NCBI RefSeq assembly: GCF_031880315.1
Contig: NZ_CP134771.1
Coordinates: forward strand, 5,767,001 to 5,831,000
Reading direction: 5' to 3'
From: Pseudomonas baltica
GTDB lineage: Bacteria > Pseudomonadota > Gammaproteobacteria > Pseudomonadales > Pseudomonadaceae
Length of the DNA stretch: 64,000 nucleotides
A program made the position numbers and the translations under genes. The notes beneath the pieces were generated by a model. It worked only from the letters and a program-made list of their open reading frames with translations, did no database searches and had not been told where the DNA came from. The stretch's first letter is position 1. The number at the start of each line of letters is the position of its first letter. Of this stretch, positions 34,414-44,172 are shown in pieces.

Positions 34414-35997
34414 ATGTTTGGATCGATAGCAAAAGGGTTGGGAAACATCAGCGTTCGCGCAAAACTGACGCTGGGTTTTGCGCTGGTATTGGTACTGACC
34501 GTGCTGATCGCCTTGACCGGGTGGCGCGGCCTCGCAGCCCTGAGTGAGCGCGGCGACAAGCTGATCGAGATCACCAAGCTCAACGAGCAGGCACGGGACA
34601 TGCGCATTGCGCGGTTGTCCTACACGCTGAAGCCCGACAGCGAGCACGCTGCGGCGGTGCTCAAGGCTGCTGACACTCTGGATCGCCAGATCGACGATAT
34701 CCGTACCCAATTGGAGACACCCGAAAGCCTGCGCCTGGTTGATCAGGCCGATCGGGCGCTGGACCAGTACCGCACCCACTTCGGCGACTTCACCCAGGCC
34801 GTGCAAACGCAGAACGAAGATAAGTCTCGCCAGGCCCAGGACGCCTTGAACGTCGACATCGGCGCCTTGCTGCAAGCCAGCAAAGCGTTGTCGGCGGGGC
34901 AGACTGCCAAACGCGACCACGACGTCAATCAAGCCAACCTGTGGCTGGGTGCTGCGTCTGCCTTGGCGCTGGTATTCGGCATCCTTGCCGCCTGGCTGAT
35001 CACTCGCCTGATCGTCGTCCCGCTGCGGGTCACCCTTGAGGCCGCAGAACGTGTTGCCCGTGGTGATCTGGGCCAGGACTTGATCGTCACTCGCCGTGAC
35101 GAACTGGGGCAGCTGCAAAGCAGCATGCAGAGTATGACGGTGAACTTGCGCGGCCTGATCGGTGGTATTCGCGATGGCGTGGTGCAAATCGCCAGCGCGG
35201 CCGAAGAGCTCTCGGCGGTCACCGAGCAAACCAGCGCCGGGGTCAACAGTCAGAAGGTCGAAACCGACCAGGTGGCTACGGCCATGAACGAGATGGCGGC
35301 CACCGTGCAGGAAGTCGCACGCAACGCCGAACAAGCTTCGCAGGCGGCCGTGACAGCCAGCAACGATGCCCGAGACAGTGATGAGGTGGTGGCCCAGGCC
35401 ATGACCCAGATCGAGCGCCTGGCCGCCGAAGTAGGGCATTCCACCACAGCGATGACCGAGCTCAAGCGCGAAAGCGACAAGATCGGCACCGTGCTGGACG
35501 TGATCAAGGCCGTCGCTCAGCAGACCAACCTGCTGGCGCTCAACGCCGCCATCGAAGCCGCACGGGCAGGCGAGGCGGGCCGCGGCTTTGCCGTGGTCGC
35601 CGATGAAGTGCGCAGCCTGGCGCAGCGTACCCAGGCCTCCACTGAAGAGATCGAAGGCCTGATCGACGGCCTGCAAAAAGGTACCCAGCAGGTGTCCACC
35701 ACGTTGGAAAACAGCCGCACGCTGACCGACAGCAGCGTCGAGCTGACCCGCCGGGCAGGCGCTTCGCTGATGAATATCAGCCGCTCGGTGTCTTCCATCG
35801 AGTCCATGAACCAACAGATCGCTGCCGCAGCCGAGCAGCAGGCGGCAGTCGCCGAGGAGATCAACCGCAGCGTCTTGAACGTGCGCGACATCTCCGAGCA
35901 GACCTCGGCAGCCAGCGAAGAGACGGCCTCGTCCAGTGTCGAACTGGCGCGCCTGGGTGTTCATCTGCAGGGGTTGGTGGGTAGCTTCAAGCTCTGA
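34414..35997 (+). CDS. Methyl-accepting chemotaxis protein with four-helix-bundle sensor
   Basis: 527 residues. TM1 (about 15-35), a helical periplasmic region of about 150 residues (4HB/HBM-like, with [15 protein letters not shown]), TM2 (about 185-205), HAMP ([25 protein letters not shown]) and the signalling domain with [21 protein letters not shown]. It lacks a C-terminal pentapeptide tether. Ligand unknown; 4HB receptors often sense organic acids or amino acids. ATG 34414 is used; an in-frame ATG at 34387 has no ribosome site. Confidence 0.9.
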   Translation: MFGSIAKGLGNISVRAKLTLGFALVLVLTVLIALTGWRGLAALSERGDKLIEITKLNEQARDMRIARLSYTLKPDSEHAAAVLKAADTLDRQIDDIRTQLETPESLRLVDQADRALDQYRTHFGDFTQAVQTQNEDKSRQAQDALNVDIGALLQASKALSAGQTAKRDHDVNQANLWLGAASALALVFGILAAWLITRLIVVPLRVTLEAAERVARGDLGQDLIVTRRDELGQLQSSMQSMTVNLRGLIGGIRDGVVQIASAAEELSAVTEQTSAGVNSQKVETDQVATAMNEMAATVQEVARNAEQASQAAVTASNDARDSDEVVAQAMTQIERLAAEVGHSTTAMTELKRESDKIGTVLDVIKAVAQQTNLLALNAAIEAARAGEAGRGFAVVADEVRSLAQRTQASTEEIEGLIDGLQKGTQQVSTTLENSRTLTDSSVELTRRAGASLMNISRSVSSIESMNQQIAAAAEQQAAVAEEINRSVLNVRDISEQTSAASEETASSSVELARLGVHLQGLVGSFKL

Positions 35998-36015
35998 AAT
36001 ACCGGGCCATTGCGG

Positions 36016-36038
36016 CAGCTGCCTGGCTCAGGCAGCTG
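36016..36038 (+). terminator. Terminator-like hairpin after chemoreceptor
   Basis: CAGCTGCCTG-gct-CAGGCAGCTG, a perfect 10-bp stem with a 3-base loop, 18 bases after the stop. No T tract, so termination strength is uncertain; convergent with the relic at 36064. Confidence 0.5.
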
Positions 36039-36063
36039 TCACAGTGAGCTGGCGCCCGGGTAT

Positions 36064-36213
36064 TCAGGCAAATCCGGTCACGGCATGCGACACATAACGC
36101 GCTTCAAGGCAGTTGATTTCTCCAGCGCTCAACGACAACTCCAGCGCGGTAATCGCATCGTCCAGCTGACTCACCTTGGAGGCACCGACAATCCGTGCGC
36201 TGACGCCTTTCTT
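36064..36213 (-). pseudogene. C-terminal relic of an aldo/keto reductase
   Basis: About 49 codons in frame: KKGVSARIVGASKVSQLDDA then ALELSLSAGEINCLEARY. This is the C-terminal cofactor-loop region of YajO-type aldo/keto reductases (usually ..GV.APIVGASK..hLd.A..aL...L...E...Le..Y.pH). The barrel part is missing; the upstream sequence in this frame is unrelated and overlaps the small membrane gene. A truncated remnant of a lost gene. Confidence 0.7.
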
Positions 36214-36458
36214 AACCCGAGGTTTTTCATCAAGCCTCTCATGTTCATCAGCGCCATCATGACTTCCAGTGTGATCAAGCCATAGGCGTGATGACCCAAG
36301 CCCCAGACGACCCACATGACGTTGCCGGCCGTGAAGCACCAGAATGCGACTACCCGGCGCTTCGCGCGCAACGAACCCATGAACCATGCCGCCAGCACGG
36401 TGATAGCCATGGCTGGCCATTGCAGCAATTCAACGAAATCCATAGCCCTGAAATCCAT
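36171..36458 (-). CDS. Small membrane protein, family unknown
   Basis: 95 residues. Three hydrophobic stretches: WPAMAITVLAAWFMGS, VVAFWCFTAGNVMWVVWGLG and AYGLITLEVMMALMNMRGL. Similar small inner-membrane proteins occur in pseudomonads without assigned function. GGGGAG precedes ATG 36458; ATG 36443 is an alternative. The last 15 or so residues run into the aldo/keto reductase relic in another frame, so the native C-terminus may have been lost by the same deletion. Confidence 0.6.
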   Translation of the reverse strand: MDFRAMDFVELLQWPAMAITVLAAWFMGSLRAKRRVVAFWCFTAGNVMWVVWGLGHHAYGLITLEVMMALMNMRGLMKNLGLRKASAHGLSVPPR

Positions 36459-36470
36459 CTCTCCCCTGAC

Positions 36471-37694
36471 TCAAGCCGTCGGCGCACTGCTAATGACATC
36501 GCTTACGGGTAAGTCGCTGACCGTACTGCCAGGCGTCAGAATGACCTTTCTGCACTCTTCTTCCTTCTTGTCGAAGATCTTGTAGCCCTCGGCGGCCTGT
36601 TCGAGCGACATACGGTGAGTGATGATCGCTTCCGGGGCCAGGCGGCCGGCTTCAATGTGCTCGAGCAGCTCAGGCAGGTAGCGTTGCACGTGCGTCTGGC
36701 CCATCCGGAAGGTCAGGCCCTTGTCGAAGGCGTCACCGAACAGAAAACCGTGTATGAAGCCGGCGTAGACGCCCGGAACGCTCACCACGCCACCGCGCCT
36801 GACCGCAGCGATGCATTGGCGCAGTGCCTTGCCGCTACTGCCTTCGAGCTTGAGCGTGGCCAGTATGGTTTCGGTGGTGCTGCCTTTAGCCTCGAAGCCT
36901 ACGGCGTCGACCACGCCGTCTACACCTCGGTTACCCGGGGTCTGGCGAATAATGGTATCGGCAGGGTCATCATCGTCATCGAAATTGATGGGGATCACCC
37001 CGTAGGTTTGCTGGGCATACGCCAGACGGTAAGCATGGTGATCGACCATGAATATCCGTTCAGCGCCGAGCATCCTGGCAACTGCAGCACACAGCAGGCC
37101 CACCGGCCCCGCGCCATAGATCGCGATGCTCGAGCCCTGGCCAATCTCGGTATTCTTCACTGCCTGGAAGGCGGTGGGCAGGATGTCCGAAAGAAACAGC
37201 ACCTTCTCATCGGCCAAGGCCCCAGGGACCTTGAATGGCCCCGTGTTGGCTTGAGGCACACGCACGTATTCAGCCTGGCCACCCGGAATGCCGCCGTACA
37301 GATGGCTGAATCCGAACAGAGCAGCGCCTGGCGGGATGGCTTTCTTGTTGAGGATCGCGCCACGCCCGGTATTGGTCGTTTCGCACGCCGCAAACTGATC
37401 CAGCTGGCAGAAGAAACAACTGCCACACGCGATAACAAAGGGAATGACCACTCGATCGCCACGGCTCACCGCAGTGACACCGGCGCCGACCTCTTCGACG
37501 ATGCCCATGAACTCGTGCCCGAAAATGTCGCCATGCTCGGTTGCGGGAATCTTGCCTCGGTACAGATGCAGATCCGAACCACAAATCGCCGTGGCCGTCA
37601 CCCGCAGGATGATGTCATCCGGCTGCTCCAGCACTGGATCGGGAACGGTGTCTACTTTGACATTGTGAGCGCCGTGGTAGGTGAGTGCTCTCAT
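36471..37694 (-). CDS. Zinc-dependent medium-chain dehydrogenase (formaldehyde/threonine dehydrogenase-like)
   Basis: 407 residues. Catalytic zinc: [13 protein letters not shown] and [12 protein letters not shown]. Structural zinc: four Cys in [23 protein letters not shown] site [25 protein letters not shown]. The length and the inserted [20 protein letters not shown] place it among glutathione-independent formaldehyde dehydrogenase-like enzymes. It stands alone; the true substrate is unclear. Confidence 0.87.
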   Translation of the reverse strand: MRALTYHGAHNVKVDTVPDPVLEQPDDIILRVTATAICGSDLHLYRGKIPATEHGDIFGHEFMGIVEEVGAGVTAVSRGDRVVIPFVIACGSCFFCQLDQFAACETTNTGRGAILNKKAIPPGAALFGFSHLYGGIPGGQAEYVRVPQANTGPFKVPGALADEKVLFLSDILPTAFQAVKNTEIGQGSSIAIYGAGPVGLLCAAVARMLGAERIFMVDHHAYRLAYAQQTYGVIPINFDDDDDPADTIIRQTPGNRGVDGVVDAVGFEAKGSTTETILATLKLEGSSGKALRQCIAAVRRGGVVSVPGVYAGFIHGFLFGDAFDKGLTFRMGQTHVQRYLPELLEHIEAGRLAPEAIITHRMSLEQAAEGYKIFDKKEEECRKVILTPGSTVSDLPVSDVISSAPTA

Positions 37695-38028
37695 GACCGG
37701 TCTGCCTTTTTATGAGTGGTGATCTAGTGAGCAGGCGGGTTGGCGGGAAGTTCAAGCGGACTTCCCGGTGGCCGCTCAGGGCTGGCCTTCACCGCTGCCT
37801 TAATCAGCCAGAACAGTGCGTAGAGATTGGTCTTGAGTCGGATAAGTACGATCGAAGGCTCTGGAAAGGGCGTTTAAGCTGGTGGATCGAGGCGAGGCGG
37901 GTTCAAGCGCATACAGCGGCGGGGGGAGGGCGGATATTGCGAAAAGCATGTCTGCGAAGATCATCTGCGCGGCAAGCAACGCCAGCGGCACGGTCAAGGA
38001 GGTGATGAAAACGTACGGGTATGACAGC

Positions 38029-38057
38029 GGCCCAGGCAACCTGAGGTTGCCCGGGCC
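38029..38057. other. Strong hairpin near the DUF2383 gene stop
   Basis: GGCCC-a-GGCAACC-tga-GGTTGCC-c-GGGCC, 12 paired bases, 6 bases beyond the DUF2383 stop (38064). No T run on the minus strand; probably a 3' stem that protects or ends that transcript. Between it and 37695 lie about 330 bases in which I see no convincing gene. Confidence 0.5.
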
Positions 38058-38063
38058 ATCCAT

Positions 38064-38525
38064 TTATTTCTGAGCGCGGGCCTGATCACGCAGCGCTTTG
38101 ATCTGGTCGTGATTACGCAGCACGCCGTCATACTGCTTTTGAATGACTGCGCGGATGTCCGGAGTCAGATCCTGATTTTCCAGCGCCTTGCTGTAGCTCT
38201 TCTTGGCGACGTCTTCACCGCGTTCGGCTTCATTGAGAAGGGCGGCGTCATCTTTGCCGGTGATTGCCGATTTCAGATCGACCCAGCGGCGATGCAGGTC
38301 GGCACTCACGCTGGTGGTGGTCTCTGGATCACCGCCAAGGCCTCTTACCAGGCTTTGCAGCTCGGCAGCGCCGCTCGCAGTATCCGCCGCGCGGCTGGTG
38401 AATACGCTGCGCAGGTGTTCGTTTTTGGTGTGTTCAGCCAGATCCTTGAAGCCCGCTTCCCCATCCTTCGAGGTCTCGATCAGGTCATTGAGTACCTTGA
38501 TGGTTTCTTTATGAACGTCGGTCAT
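38064..38525 (-). CDS. DUF2383 / PA2169-type four-helix-bundle protein
   Basis: 153 residues, almost all helical: LNDLIETSKDGEAGFKDLAE, SRAADTASGAAELQSLVRGLGG, an EDVAKKSYSKALE segment and a terminal RNHDQIKALRDQ helix. It is a ferritin-like bundle often induced under stress; role unknown. ATG 38525 follows GGAG; the frame remains open far upstream without support. Confidence 0.85.
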   Translation of the reverse strand: MTDVHKETIKVLNDLIETSKDGEAGFKDLAEHTKNEHLRSVFTSRAADTASGAAELQSLVRGLGGDPETTTSVSADLHRRWVDLKSAITGKDDAALLNEAERGEDVAKKSYSKALENQDLTPDIRAVIQKQYDGVLRNHDQIKALRDQARAQK

Positions 38526-38807
38526 TTCAACATCTCCGATTGGACGGCCCGGCTCAGGCCCAAGAGGCAGCCATGGTGATGCGCTAGATGCGCACGCAGA
38601 GATTAGGTAGCCTCGGGCGGCTGAAGGTTCCAAGTTTCGGTACCCATTCGTTAGCACGTAATGCGCTAGCGAGCTTCGCAACGCTATCAAGAACCGCCAA
38701 TGCCATGGATTCTCGCGCCCGGTTTTTTCCGGTTGGTTGATCGACAATGTGCATTGCCGATGAAATTCCGTGTGTTGGCCCTGTTCGAATTGAAGATGAG
38801 ACACAAC

Positions 38808-39209
38808 ATGAAATTGCTCTGCCTCCTGCCGTTGACGGCATGCCTGCTCACCCCGTTGGCTTATGCCGACGACTGTGACAACGCCACCACTCAAGGCGAC
38901 ATGAATGCCTGTGCGGGTCGCCAATATCAGGCGGCCGATAAAGCACTCAACAGTGTTTACCAGCAGATCACCCAGCGCTTGAAAGCCGATGCCGACACTA
39001 AGAAACTGCTGGTGGGTGCTCAGCGATCCTGGGTGACTTTCCGCGATGCCGAGTGCGAGTTCGCCGCCTCAGGGGTCAGCGGTGGTAGCGTCTATCCGCT
39101 GATCCGCCTCAATTGCCTGACGGCGCAAACGACATCGCGCACTCAGGCACTGAAGCAATATCTCAAGTGCCAGGAAGGGGACATGGGCTGTCCGGTGCCG
39201 GCACAGTAG
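38808..39209 (+). CDS. LprI/DUF1311-like secreted protein
   Basis: 133 residues. Signal peptide ending ..TPLAYA, then DDCDNATTQGDMNACAGRQYQAADKALN, RSWVTFRDAECEFAAS and CLTAQTTSRTQALKQYL, the DUF1311 pattern with conserved cysteines and the W..fRd..C motif. The family includes lysozyme inhibitor LprI; periplasmic. ATG 38808 begins the signal peptide; ATG 38796 four codons upstream is possible. Monocistronic; 38526-38795 shows nothing else. Confidence 0.85.
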   Translation: MKLLCLLPLTACLLTPLAYADDCDNATTQGDMNACAGRQYQAADKALNSVYQQITQRLKADADTKKLLVGAQRSWVTFRDAECEFAASGVSGGSVYPLIRLNCLTAQTTSRTQALKQYLKCQEGDMGCPVPAQ

Positions 39210-39313
39210 GTGAGTGGTGGAGTGGCGGTGCAACAGAGCGCTGCGCCGCCGAACCGCGCCGTACACCTGTGGGAGATTCCAGGGTGCTGCCCGTCCAAAA
39301 CTACCGGCCAACG

Positions 39314-40462
39314 CTACGCGCGCAACGTCTCAACCAATCGCTCCAGCATCCGATCACACCCCGCCAGCTGTGCAACGCTGACATATTCGTCCGGCTTGTG
39401 CCCCTGATCCATGCTCCCCGGCCCGCACACCACGGTCGGGATACCGATGGCATCGAACAGCCCGCCCTCGGTACCGAAGGCCACCGTGGTGAATTCGCTG
39501 GAGCCACAGCACTCGGCAATCAGCTTCGCCGCTTCGCTGTGGGCATCGGTCGCCAGCCCCGGATAGGACGACAACTCGGAAAAACGAATCCCGGTACCTG
39601 CATTCACCGCCTGCATCTTCGGCACGACGTGCTCGCGGGCGTAGGCCTGCAACTGCTGGGCAACGGCGTGGGCGTCCTGGTCGGGCAAGCTGCGGATCTC
39701 GAAATCGAAGCGGCAATCGGCCGGGACGATGTTAAGCGCTTTGCCGCCGCCGATCACGCCGGTCTGTACGGTGGAGAAGGGCGGGTCGAAGCGCGGGTCC
39801 TGCAGATGGGCGGCTCGCAGTGTCGAGCCGATGCGGCCCAGTTCGCCGATCAACTCAGCGGCGTACTCGATCGCGTTGACCCCCTGCGGCGCATAGGCCG
39901 AGTGGCAGGCAGCGCCATGCACATCGCAGCGCATCGCCAGTTTGCCTTTGTGGCCGAGCACCGGTTTGAGCTCGGTAGGTTCGCCGATGATGCACAGCGC
40001 CGGTTTGTGCGGGCGGTGTTCCAGCTCGGCGAGCAGGCTGCGCACCCCCAGGCAGCCGACTTCTTCGTCGTACGACAGGGCAATGTGCACCGGCATGCGC
40101 AGCGGCTCGGCCAGCAGCGCCGGCACGGCGGCGAGCACACAGGCAATGTAGCCCTTCATGTCGGCAGTGCCGCGGCCGTACAGCTTGCCGTGCTGCTCGG
40201 TCAGCTCGAAGGGCGGTACGGTCCAGGGCTGGCCATCAACCGGCACCACATCGGTGTGGCCGGACAACACCACGCCAGGGCGATCGTCGACGCCGATCGT
40301 GGCGAACAGATTGGCCTTGCTGCGTTCTTCATTGAAGATCAGTTCGCAGGGCACCTGGTGCGCGTTGAGGTAATCACGCACAAAGGCGATCAACTGCAGG
40401 TTGGATTCGCGGCTGGTGGTGTCGAAGCCGATCAGCGTGCTCAACAGTGCCTTGCTGTTCAT
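39314..40462 (-). CDS. argE: ArgE-like M20 deacetylase (acetylornithine deacetylase family)
   Basis: 382 residues. Dinuclear zinc motifs: SGHTDVVPVDGQPW, YGRGTADMKGYIA, SYDEEVGCLG (catalytic Glu), GEPTELKPVLGHKG and the terminal GPGSMDQGHKPDEYV. Classic ArgE family, which removes N-acetyl from ornithine or related amino acids. As pseudomonads usually make arginine through ArgJ and this copy ends a transport operon, a catabolic N-acyl-amino-acid role is more likely. The ATG follows the DUF1028 stop directly. Confidence 0.87.
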   Translation of the reverse strand: MNSKALLSTLIGFDTTSRESNLQLIAFVRDYLNAHQVPCELIFNEERSKANLFATIGVDDRPGVVLSGHTDVVPVDGQPWTVPPFELTEQHGKLYGRGTADMKGYIACVLAAVPALLAEPLRMPVHIALSYDEEVGCLGVRSLLAELEHRPHKPALCIIGEPTELKPVLGHKGKLAMRCDVHGAACHSAYAPQGVNAIEYAAELIGELGRIGSTLRAAHLQDPRFDPPFSTVQTGVIGGGKALNIVPADCRFDFEIRSLPDQDAHAVAQQLQAYAREHVVPKMQAVNAGTGIRFSELSSYPGLATDAHSEAAKLIAECCGSSEFTTVAFGTEGGLFDAIGIPTVVCGPGSMDQGHKPDEYVSVAQLAGCDRMLERLVETLRA

Positions 40463-41137
40463 TCATTCGTCTCCGGGTACGCCATAGCTCGGTGCCTGGG
40501 TCGGGTCCAGGGCGCGGGTCAGGTAGTCCTGCATTTGCGGGCTGTAATCGGCCCACAGCCGAGCCAGCGCGCCGACCGGATCCTGATCGGCCCAGTCGAC
40601 GCGCAGGTCGATGATCGGCCAACTCACGTCGCCCACCACTTTAAGCGCTGCGGAGTGCACCGGGCCGGCCTCGCCACCGGCGGCCAATGCGGCTTGCATG
40701 GCCGCGATCAAGCGATCGGCCAGTTGCCCGCCGGCGGTCTCGAAGGTCTGCACCAGCACGTCGATCACGCTGACGTCGGCCAGCATGTTGCCGGCGCCCA
40801 CGCACTGCTCACCGGCCGCGGCATGGTAAATACCGAGGGTCTGGCTGCCGCTGAAAAACGCGGTGTTACCCAGGTGATCAATGCTGGTCACCTGGCGGAA
40901 TTGGCTGTAGCGGTCGTACGCCGGCACGGAGGCCAGCGCCTGCTCGGGCAGCACGCCGGCTTCGAGCGCATCCAGCACGTAGGTGCCGATAGCGGGCAGG
41001 GTGATGTTCTGCGTCGACACCGCACCCACGCCGGCACGCAACCAGGCGCAGCGGGCGCCCACGGCGATGCTCGACGAGCTGACGGCGATGCCCAGTTGGC
41101 CGGTTTCGGCGCAGCGGCCGATGATGGAAAAGGTCAT
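40463..41137 (-). CDS. DUF1028 Ntn-hydrolase-like protein
   Basis: 224 residues, N-terminal TFSIIGRCAETGQLGIAVSSSSIAVGARC, ending APSYGVPGDE. DUF1028 proteins have an Ntn-hydrolase fold and often sit with peptide or amino-acid transporters; activity unassigned. Here it is between the PotC-like permease (40 bases) and the ArgE-like deacylase (adjacent codons), so amide-bond hydrolysis of the imported compound is a reasonable idea. Confidence 0.85.
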   Translation of the reverse strand: MTFSIIGRCAETGQLGIAVSSSSIAVGARCAWLRAGVGAVSTQNITLPAIGTYVLDALEAGVLPEQALASVPAYDRYSQFRQVTSIDHLGNTAFFSGSQTLGIYHAAAGEQCVGAGNMLADVSVIDVLVQTFETAGGQLADRLIAAMQAALAAGGEAGPVHSAALKVVGDVSWPIIDLRVDWADQDPVGALARLWADYSPQMQDYLTRALDPTQAPSYGVPGDE

Positions 41138-41177
41138 GGTGATAGATCCTGTTCAGCTAAGTGATTGAACGGCCGCG

Positions 41178-41996
41178 TCAGCGCGCGCCTTCGACGTTGA
41201 GCACGCGGCCCAGGCCGAGGAAGCGATTGGCCAGGGTCAGCAAGGTCGCGGTGGCGGCGATGTACATCACCGACAGCGCCGCCAGGGTCGGGTCGGCAAA
41301 CTCGCGCACGTAGTTGTACATGGCCACGGGCAAGGTCTGCGTCGCCTGGGTGGTGACGAACAGCGACGCGGTGAATTCGTTGAAGGAAAGAATAGCGGCA
41401 AACAGCCAACCCCCGAACAGCCCGGGGATCATCAGCGGCACGGTGATGGTCCACACCACGCGCAACGGCGAAGCGCCCAGGCTCGCCGCAGCCAGCTCGA
41501 CCCGCTGCTCGAGGTTGTGCAGCGACACATACAGGCTGCGCAGCACGAACGGCAACACCAGAATCACGTGGCAGAAAATCACCAGTGCATAGCCACGGCC
41601 CAGATTGAACTGCGCCACCAGCATCAGCAAGCCGAGGCCGATGGTGAAGTGGGGGATGAACAGCGGCGACAGCAGCACGCCTTCGAGCACGCGCTTGCAA
41701 CGAAACTCATAGCGGTGAATGGCGATTGCCAGGGTGGTGCCGATCACCACCGCGAGGCTCGAAGCCCAGGCGGTGATGATCAACCCGGCGTAAAAGCCGG
41801 TACGAAAATCATCGTAGCTCAGCGCTCGCTGGAACCAGCGCAACGACCAGCCTTTGGGCGGGAAGAACAACACAGCGGTACTGCTGAACGAGGAGATGAC
41901 CACCACAAGGGTCGGCAGCAGCACGAACAGCAAAATCAGCGTCACCAGCAAGCGGCCGGCATACCCCAGCCATTTGTCGCGATGGGAACGGGTCAT
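41178..41996 (-). CDS. ABC transporter permease, PotC-like
   Basis: 272 residues, six membrane segments. EAA loop seen as LEQRVELAAASLGASPLRVVWTITVPLMIPG. Belongs to the spermidine/putrescine (PotC) class. ATG 41996 starts one base after the PotB-like stop with GGAG inside the upstream gene, so the two are translationally coupled. Confidence 0.9.
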   Translation of the reverse strand: MTRSHRDKWLGYAGRLLVTLILLFVLLPTLVVVISSFSSTAVLFFPPKGWSLRWFQRALSYDDFRTGFYAGLIITAWASSLAVVIGTTLAIAIHRYEFRCKRVLEGVLLSPLFIPHFTIGLGLLMLVAQFNLGRGYALVIFCHVILVLPFVLRSLYVSLHNLEQRVELAAASLGASPLRVVWTITVPLMIPGLFGGWLFAAILSFNEFTASLFVTTQATQTLPVAMYNYVREFADPTLAALSVMYIAATATLLTLANRFLGLGRVLNVEGAR

Positions 41997-41997
41997 G

Positions 41998-42852
41998 TCA
42001 GTGATCTCCAACGCTGTGCAGGGAACGGGTCATGCGCTTGAGCGCGGCCAGCAGCAGCACGGTCAGCACCAGGCCGGCGACGCTCAGGGCTGCCGCGAAG
42101 GGGAAGTTCAGCGACGAAAAACCCAGCTGGTACACCAGCGTGGCGATGGTGCTGACCTTGCCGCCACCGATCAGCTGCGGCGTGGCGAAGGCGCTGAAGG
42201 TCCAGGCGAAGGCCGTGGTCAGGCTGGCGACGATACCGGGCAGCGACAGTGGCAGGGTCACGGTAAGAAAGGCGCGGATCGGCCCGGCGCCCAGGCTGGT
42301 GGCGGCCTTCTCGTAGGCCGGGTCGATGTGCGACAGCCCGGTGGCGAGCATCAGCACCATGATCGGCATGGTCACGTGGACCAACGCCAGGACCACGCCG
42401 GTCTGGGTGAACATCAACTGCAGCGGCGTGTCGATCACGCCCATGCCCAGCAGCAGGCTGTTGAGAAAGCCGCTGCTGCCCAGCACGATGATCCATGAAT
42501 AGGTACGCACCACTTCGCCGAGAAACAACGGGGTGATGGCGATGATCAGAATGCTCGATTTCAACCAGCCAGCGCGGGTACGCACTAGTGCATAGGCCAG
42601 CGGATAGCTGAGCAGCAGGCCGAACAGCGCGGTCTTGAAACTCAGCGCCACGGTGTTCAGGAACGCCTCGGCATAGAGGCTCTTGAACAGGTCGTGGAAG
42701 TTGCCGAGCGTGAAACCGCCGACCTCCAGCGAGCCGGGAATAAAAGCCCGCACGCTGTATTGCAGCACGGTCAGCAGCGCGAGGGTCAGGCCGATGGCGG
42801 TCACTGCTGCGGGCAGTACGAACCACAGCACGAACGCAGGTTTTCGGGTCAT
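41998..42852 (-). CDS. ABC transporter permease, PotB-like
   Basis: 284 residues, six membrane segments, EAA loop IDPAYEKAATSLGAGPIRAFLTVTLPLSLPG. Partner of the PotC-like subunit. AGGAAA lies upstream of ATG 42852; the longer open frame to 42948 reads a REP-like element. Confidence 0.9.
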   Translation of the reverse strand: MTRKPAFVLWFVLPAAVTAIGLTLALLTVLQYSVRAFIPGSLEVGGFTLGNFHDLFKSLYAEAFLNTVALSFKTALFGLLLSYPLAYALVRTRAGWLKSSILIIAITPLFLGEVVRTYSWIIVLGSSGFLNSLLLGMGVIDTPLQLMFTQTGVVLALVHVTMPIMVLMLATGLSHIDPAYEKAATSLGAGPIRAFLTVTLPLSLPGIVASLTTAFAWTFSAFATPQLIGGGKVSTIATLVYQLGFSSLNFPFAAALSVAGLVLTVLLLAALKRMTRSLHSVGDH

Positions 42853-42863
42853 GAGGTGTTTCC

Positions 42864-42886
42864 TGTAGCGATGGGGCTTGCCCTGA
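42864..42886. repeat. REP-like element between binding protein and permease
   Basis: tgtagcgatggggcttgccctga matches the local REP core with two changes. A CGGCCTTG-tctg-CAAGGCCG hairpin lies close by at about 42911-42931. These may dampen permease expression relative to the binding protein. Confidence 0.5.
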
Positions 42887-42955
42887 AATGCCCGCCGCGG
42901 TTCGGCAACCGGCCTTGCAGACAAGGCCGTTGAAGCAAAAACGATCAAGCAACGC

Positions 42956-43984
42956 TTAGTGCGCCATGATGTTTTCCGAAAACCACTTGCGCCACTCGGC
43001 GGACTTCTCGGCGCGCAGTTCGGGATCGATGTTCAAGGTCGCGTCCCACTGCGCCGGGGTGGTCAGCATGCCGGGCAGCTTGGCGATTTCAGGGTCGACA
43101 TGGGCATTGGTCACCACCGGGCTGCCGCGGTTGATCTTGGCGATCCTGGCCTGCACCTCAGGCGACAAGGCGATGTTCATGAACTTATAGGCCAGGTCGG
43201 CGTGCTTGCTGCCGGTGTTGATGCCCATGGCGTCGACGCCCAGCACCGCGCCTTCCTTGGGGATGGCCAGCTTGATGTTCACGCCTTCGTCCATCATGTG
43301 ATAGGCGTTCATCGACAGCATGACCTGCACCGGAGTTTCGCCGGTGGCAATCAACTGCTGGCTGTTGGCATCGTTGGTGTAGAACGCCTTGATGTTAGGG
43401 ATCAGCGCCTTGAGCTTGTCCTGGCCCTTTTCCCAGTGCTCGGCGTCGCTGCCAGAGAGCTTGGCGGAGATCGCGATGATGTGGCTCGGGTCCCAGTCGG
43501 GCAAGGCCAGGGTGCCTTTGAGCTCGGGCTTCCAGAGGTCTTCCCAGCTGCTGAAGGTCTCGCCCTTGGGCACCAGGTCGGGACGATAGCCGATGGTGTA
43601 GACGTAGCCCCACACGCCGATGTGCGACGGGCTCAGCCTGGCCTGCTTGACCAGGTTGGCGGCGTTGGGGATCTTGCTCATGTCCAGGGTTTCGAACAGC
43701 TTGTCGTGGGTGTACAGCCAGCCCACGTGCGAGGTGGTGAAGGTCAGGTCGGTCTCGGCGGTGCCGGCCAGCTTGGCCTTGTTGAGGCGGTCGATAGTGC
43801 CGCCGGTCACGTACTCGACCTCGACGCCGGTTTGCTGGGTGAACTGCTGGCCGATGGCTTCGTCGATCAGGTCCTTGAAGCTGCCGCCCCAGGTGCTGAC
43901 GATCAGCTTGTCGGCGGCATTGGCGTGCGTGGCGGCCAGCAGGCTGGCGCTCAACAGGGTCAAGGCAATGGCGTTACGCAGCAT
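42956..43984 (-). CDS. ABC transporter substrate-binding protein, PotD-like
   Basis: 342 residues. Signal peptide (..LLAATHANAAD), then KLIVSTWGGSFKDLIDEAIGQQFTQQTGVEVEYVTGG, SHIGVWGYVYTIGYRPDL and a WEDLWKPELKGTLALPD block, all of the spermidine/putrescine-binding class. AAGGA precedes ATG 43984. Ligand not assured: this class also binds amino-acid-like and opine-like compounds. Confidence 0.9.
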   Translation of the reverse strand: MLRNAIALTLLSASLLAATHANAADKLIVSTWGGSFKDLIDEAIGQQFTQQTGVEVEYVTGGTIDRLNKAKLAGTAETDLTFTTSHVGWLYTHDKLFETLDMSKIPNAANLVKQARLSPSHIGVWGYVYTIGYRPDLVPKGETFSSWEDLWKPELKGTLALPDWDPSHIIAISAKLSGSDAEHWEKGQDKLKALIPNIKAFYTNDANSQQLIATGETPVQVMLSMNAYHMMDEGVNIKLAIPKEGAVLGVDAMGINTGSKHADLAYKFMNIALSPEVQARIAKINRGSPVVTNAHVDPEIAKLPGMLTTPAQWDATLNIDPELRAEKSAEWRKWFSENIMAH

Positions 43985-44172
43985 GTTCTTTTCCTTCTGG
44001 GCGGTGGATGAAAAAATTCGTGGGCAGCACCCGCACAAGGCGGTGGCGCCGCCTACCTTGTGGGGCAGGGCTGCGCCCTGGCAGCTTTGAGCGATCATGA
44101 GGTTGATCTATGAAATCGGTAAAACAACCTTTGCTGTACCTGTGCCTCAGGATTTGCGATGCAGGCCTGTGC

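Noticed and set aside
37800..38063. 87-codon minus frame with one hydrophobic stretch after the DUF2383 gene
   Set aside because: Start lies in the hairpin, no ribosome site and no recognisable family. Left unannotated, but not excluded.
37882..38073. 63-codon plus frame in the same gap
   Set aside because: GTG start without ribosome site, reads through the hairpin and shows no domain.
39113..41164. 683-codon open frame on the plus strand
   Set aside because: Antisense to ArgE-like and DUF1028 genes with clear family motifs; high GC at the third position of the real genes opens the antisense frame. No family resemblance.
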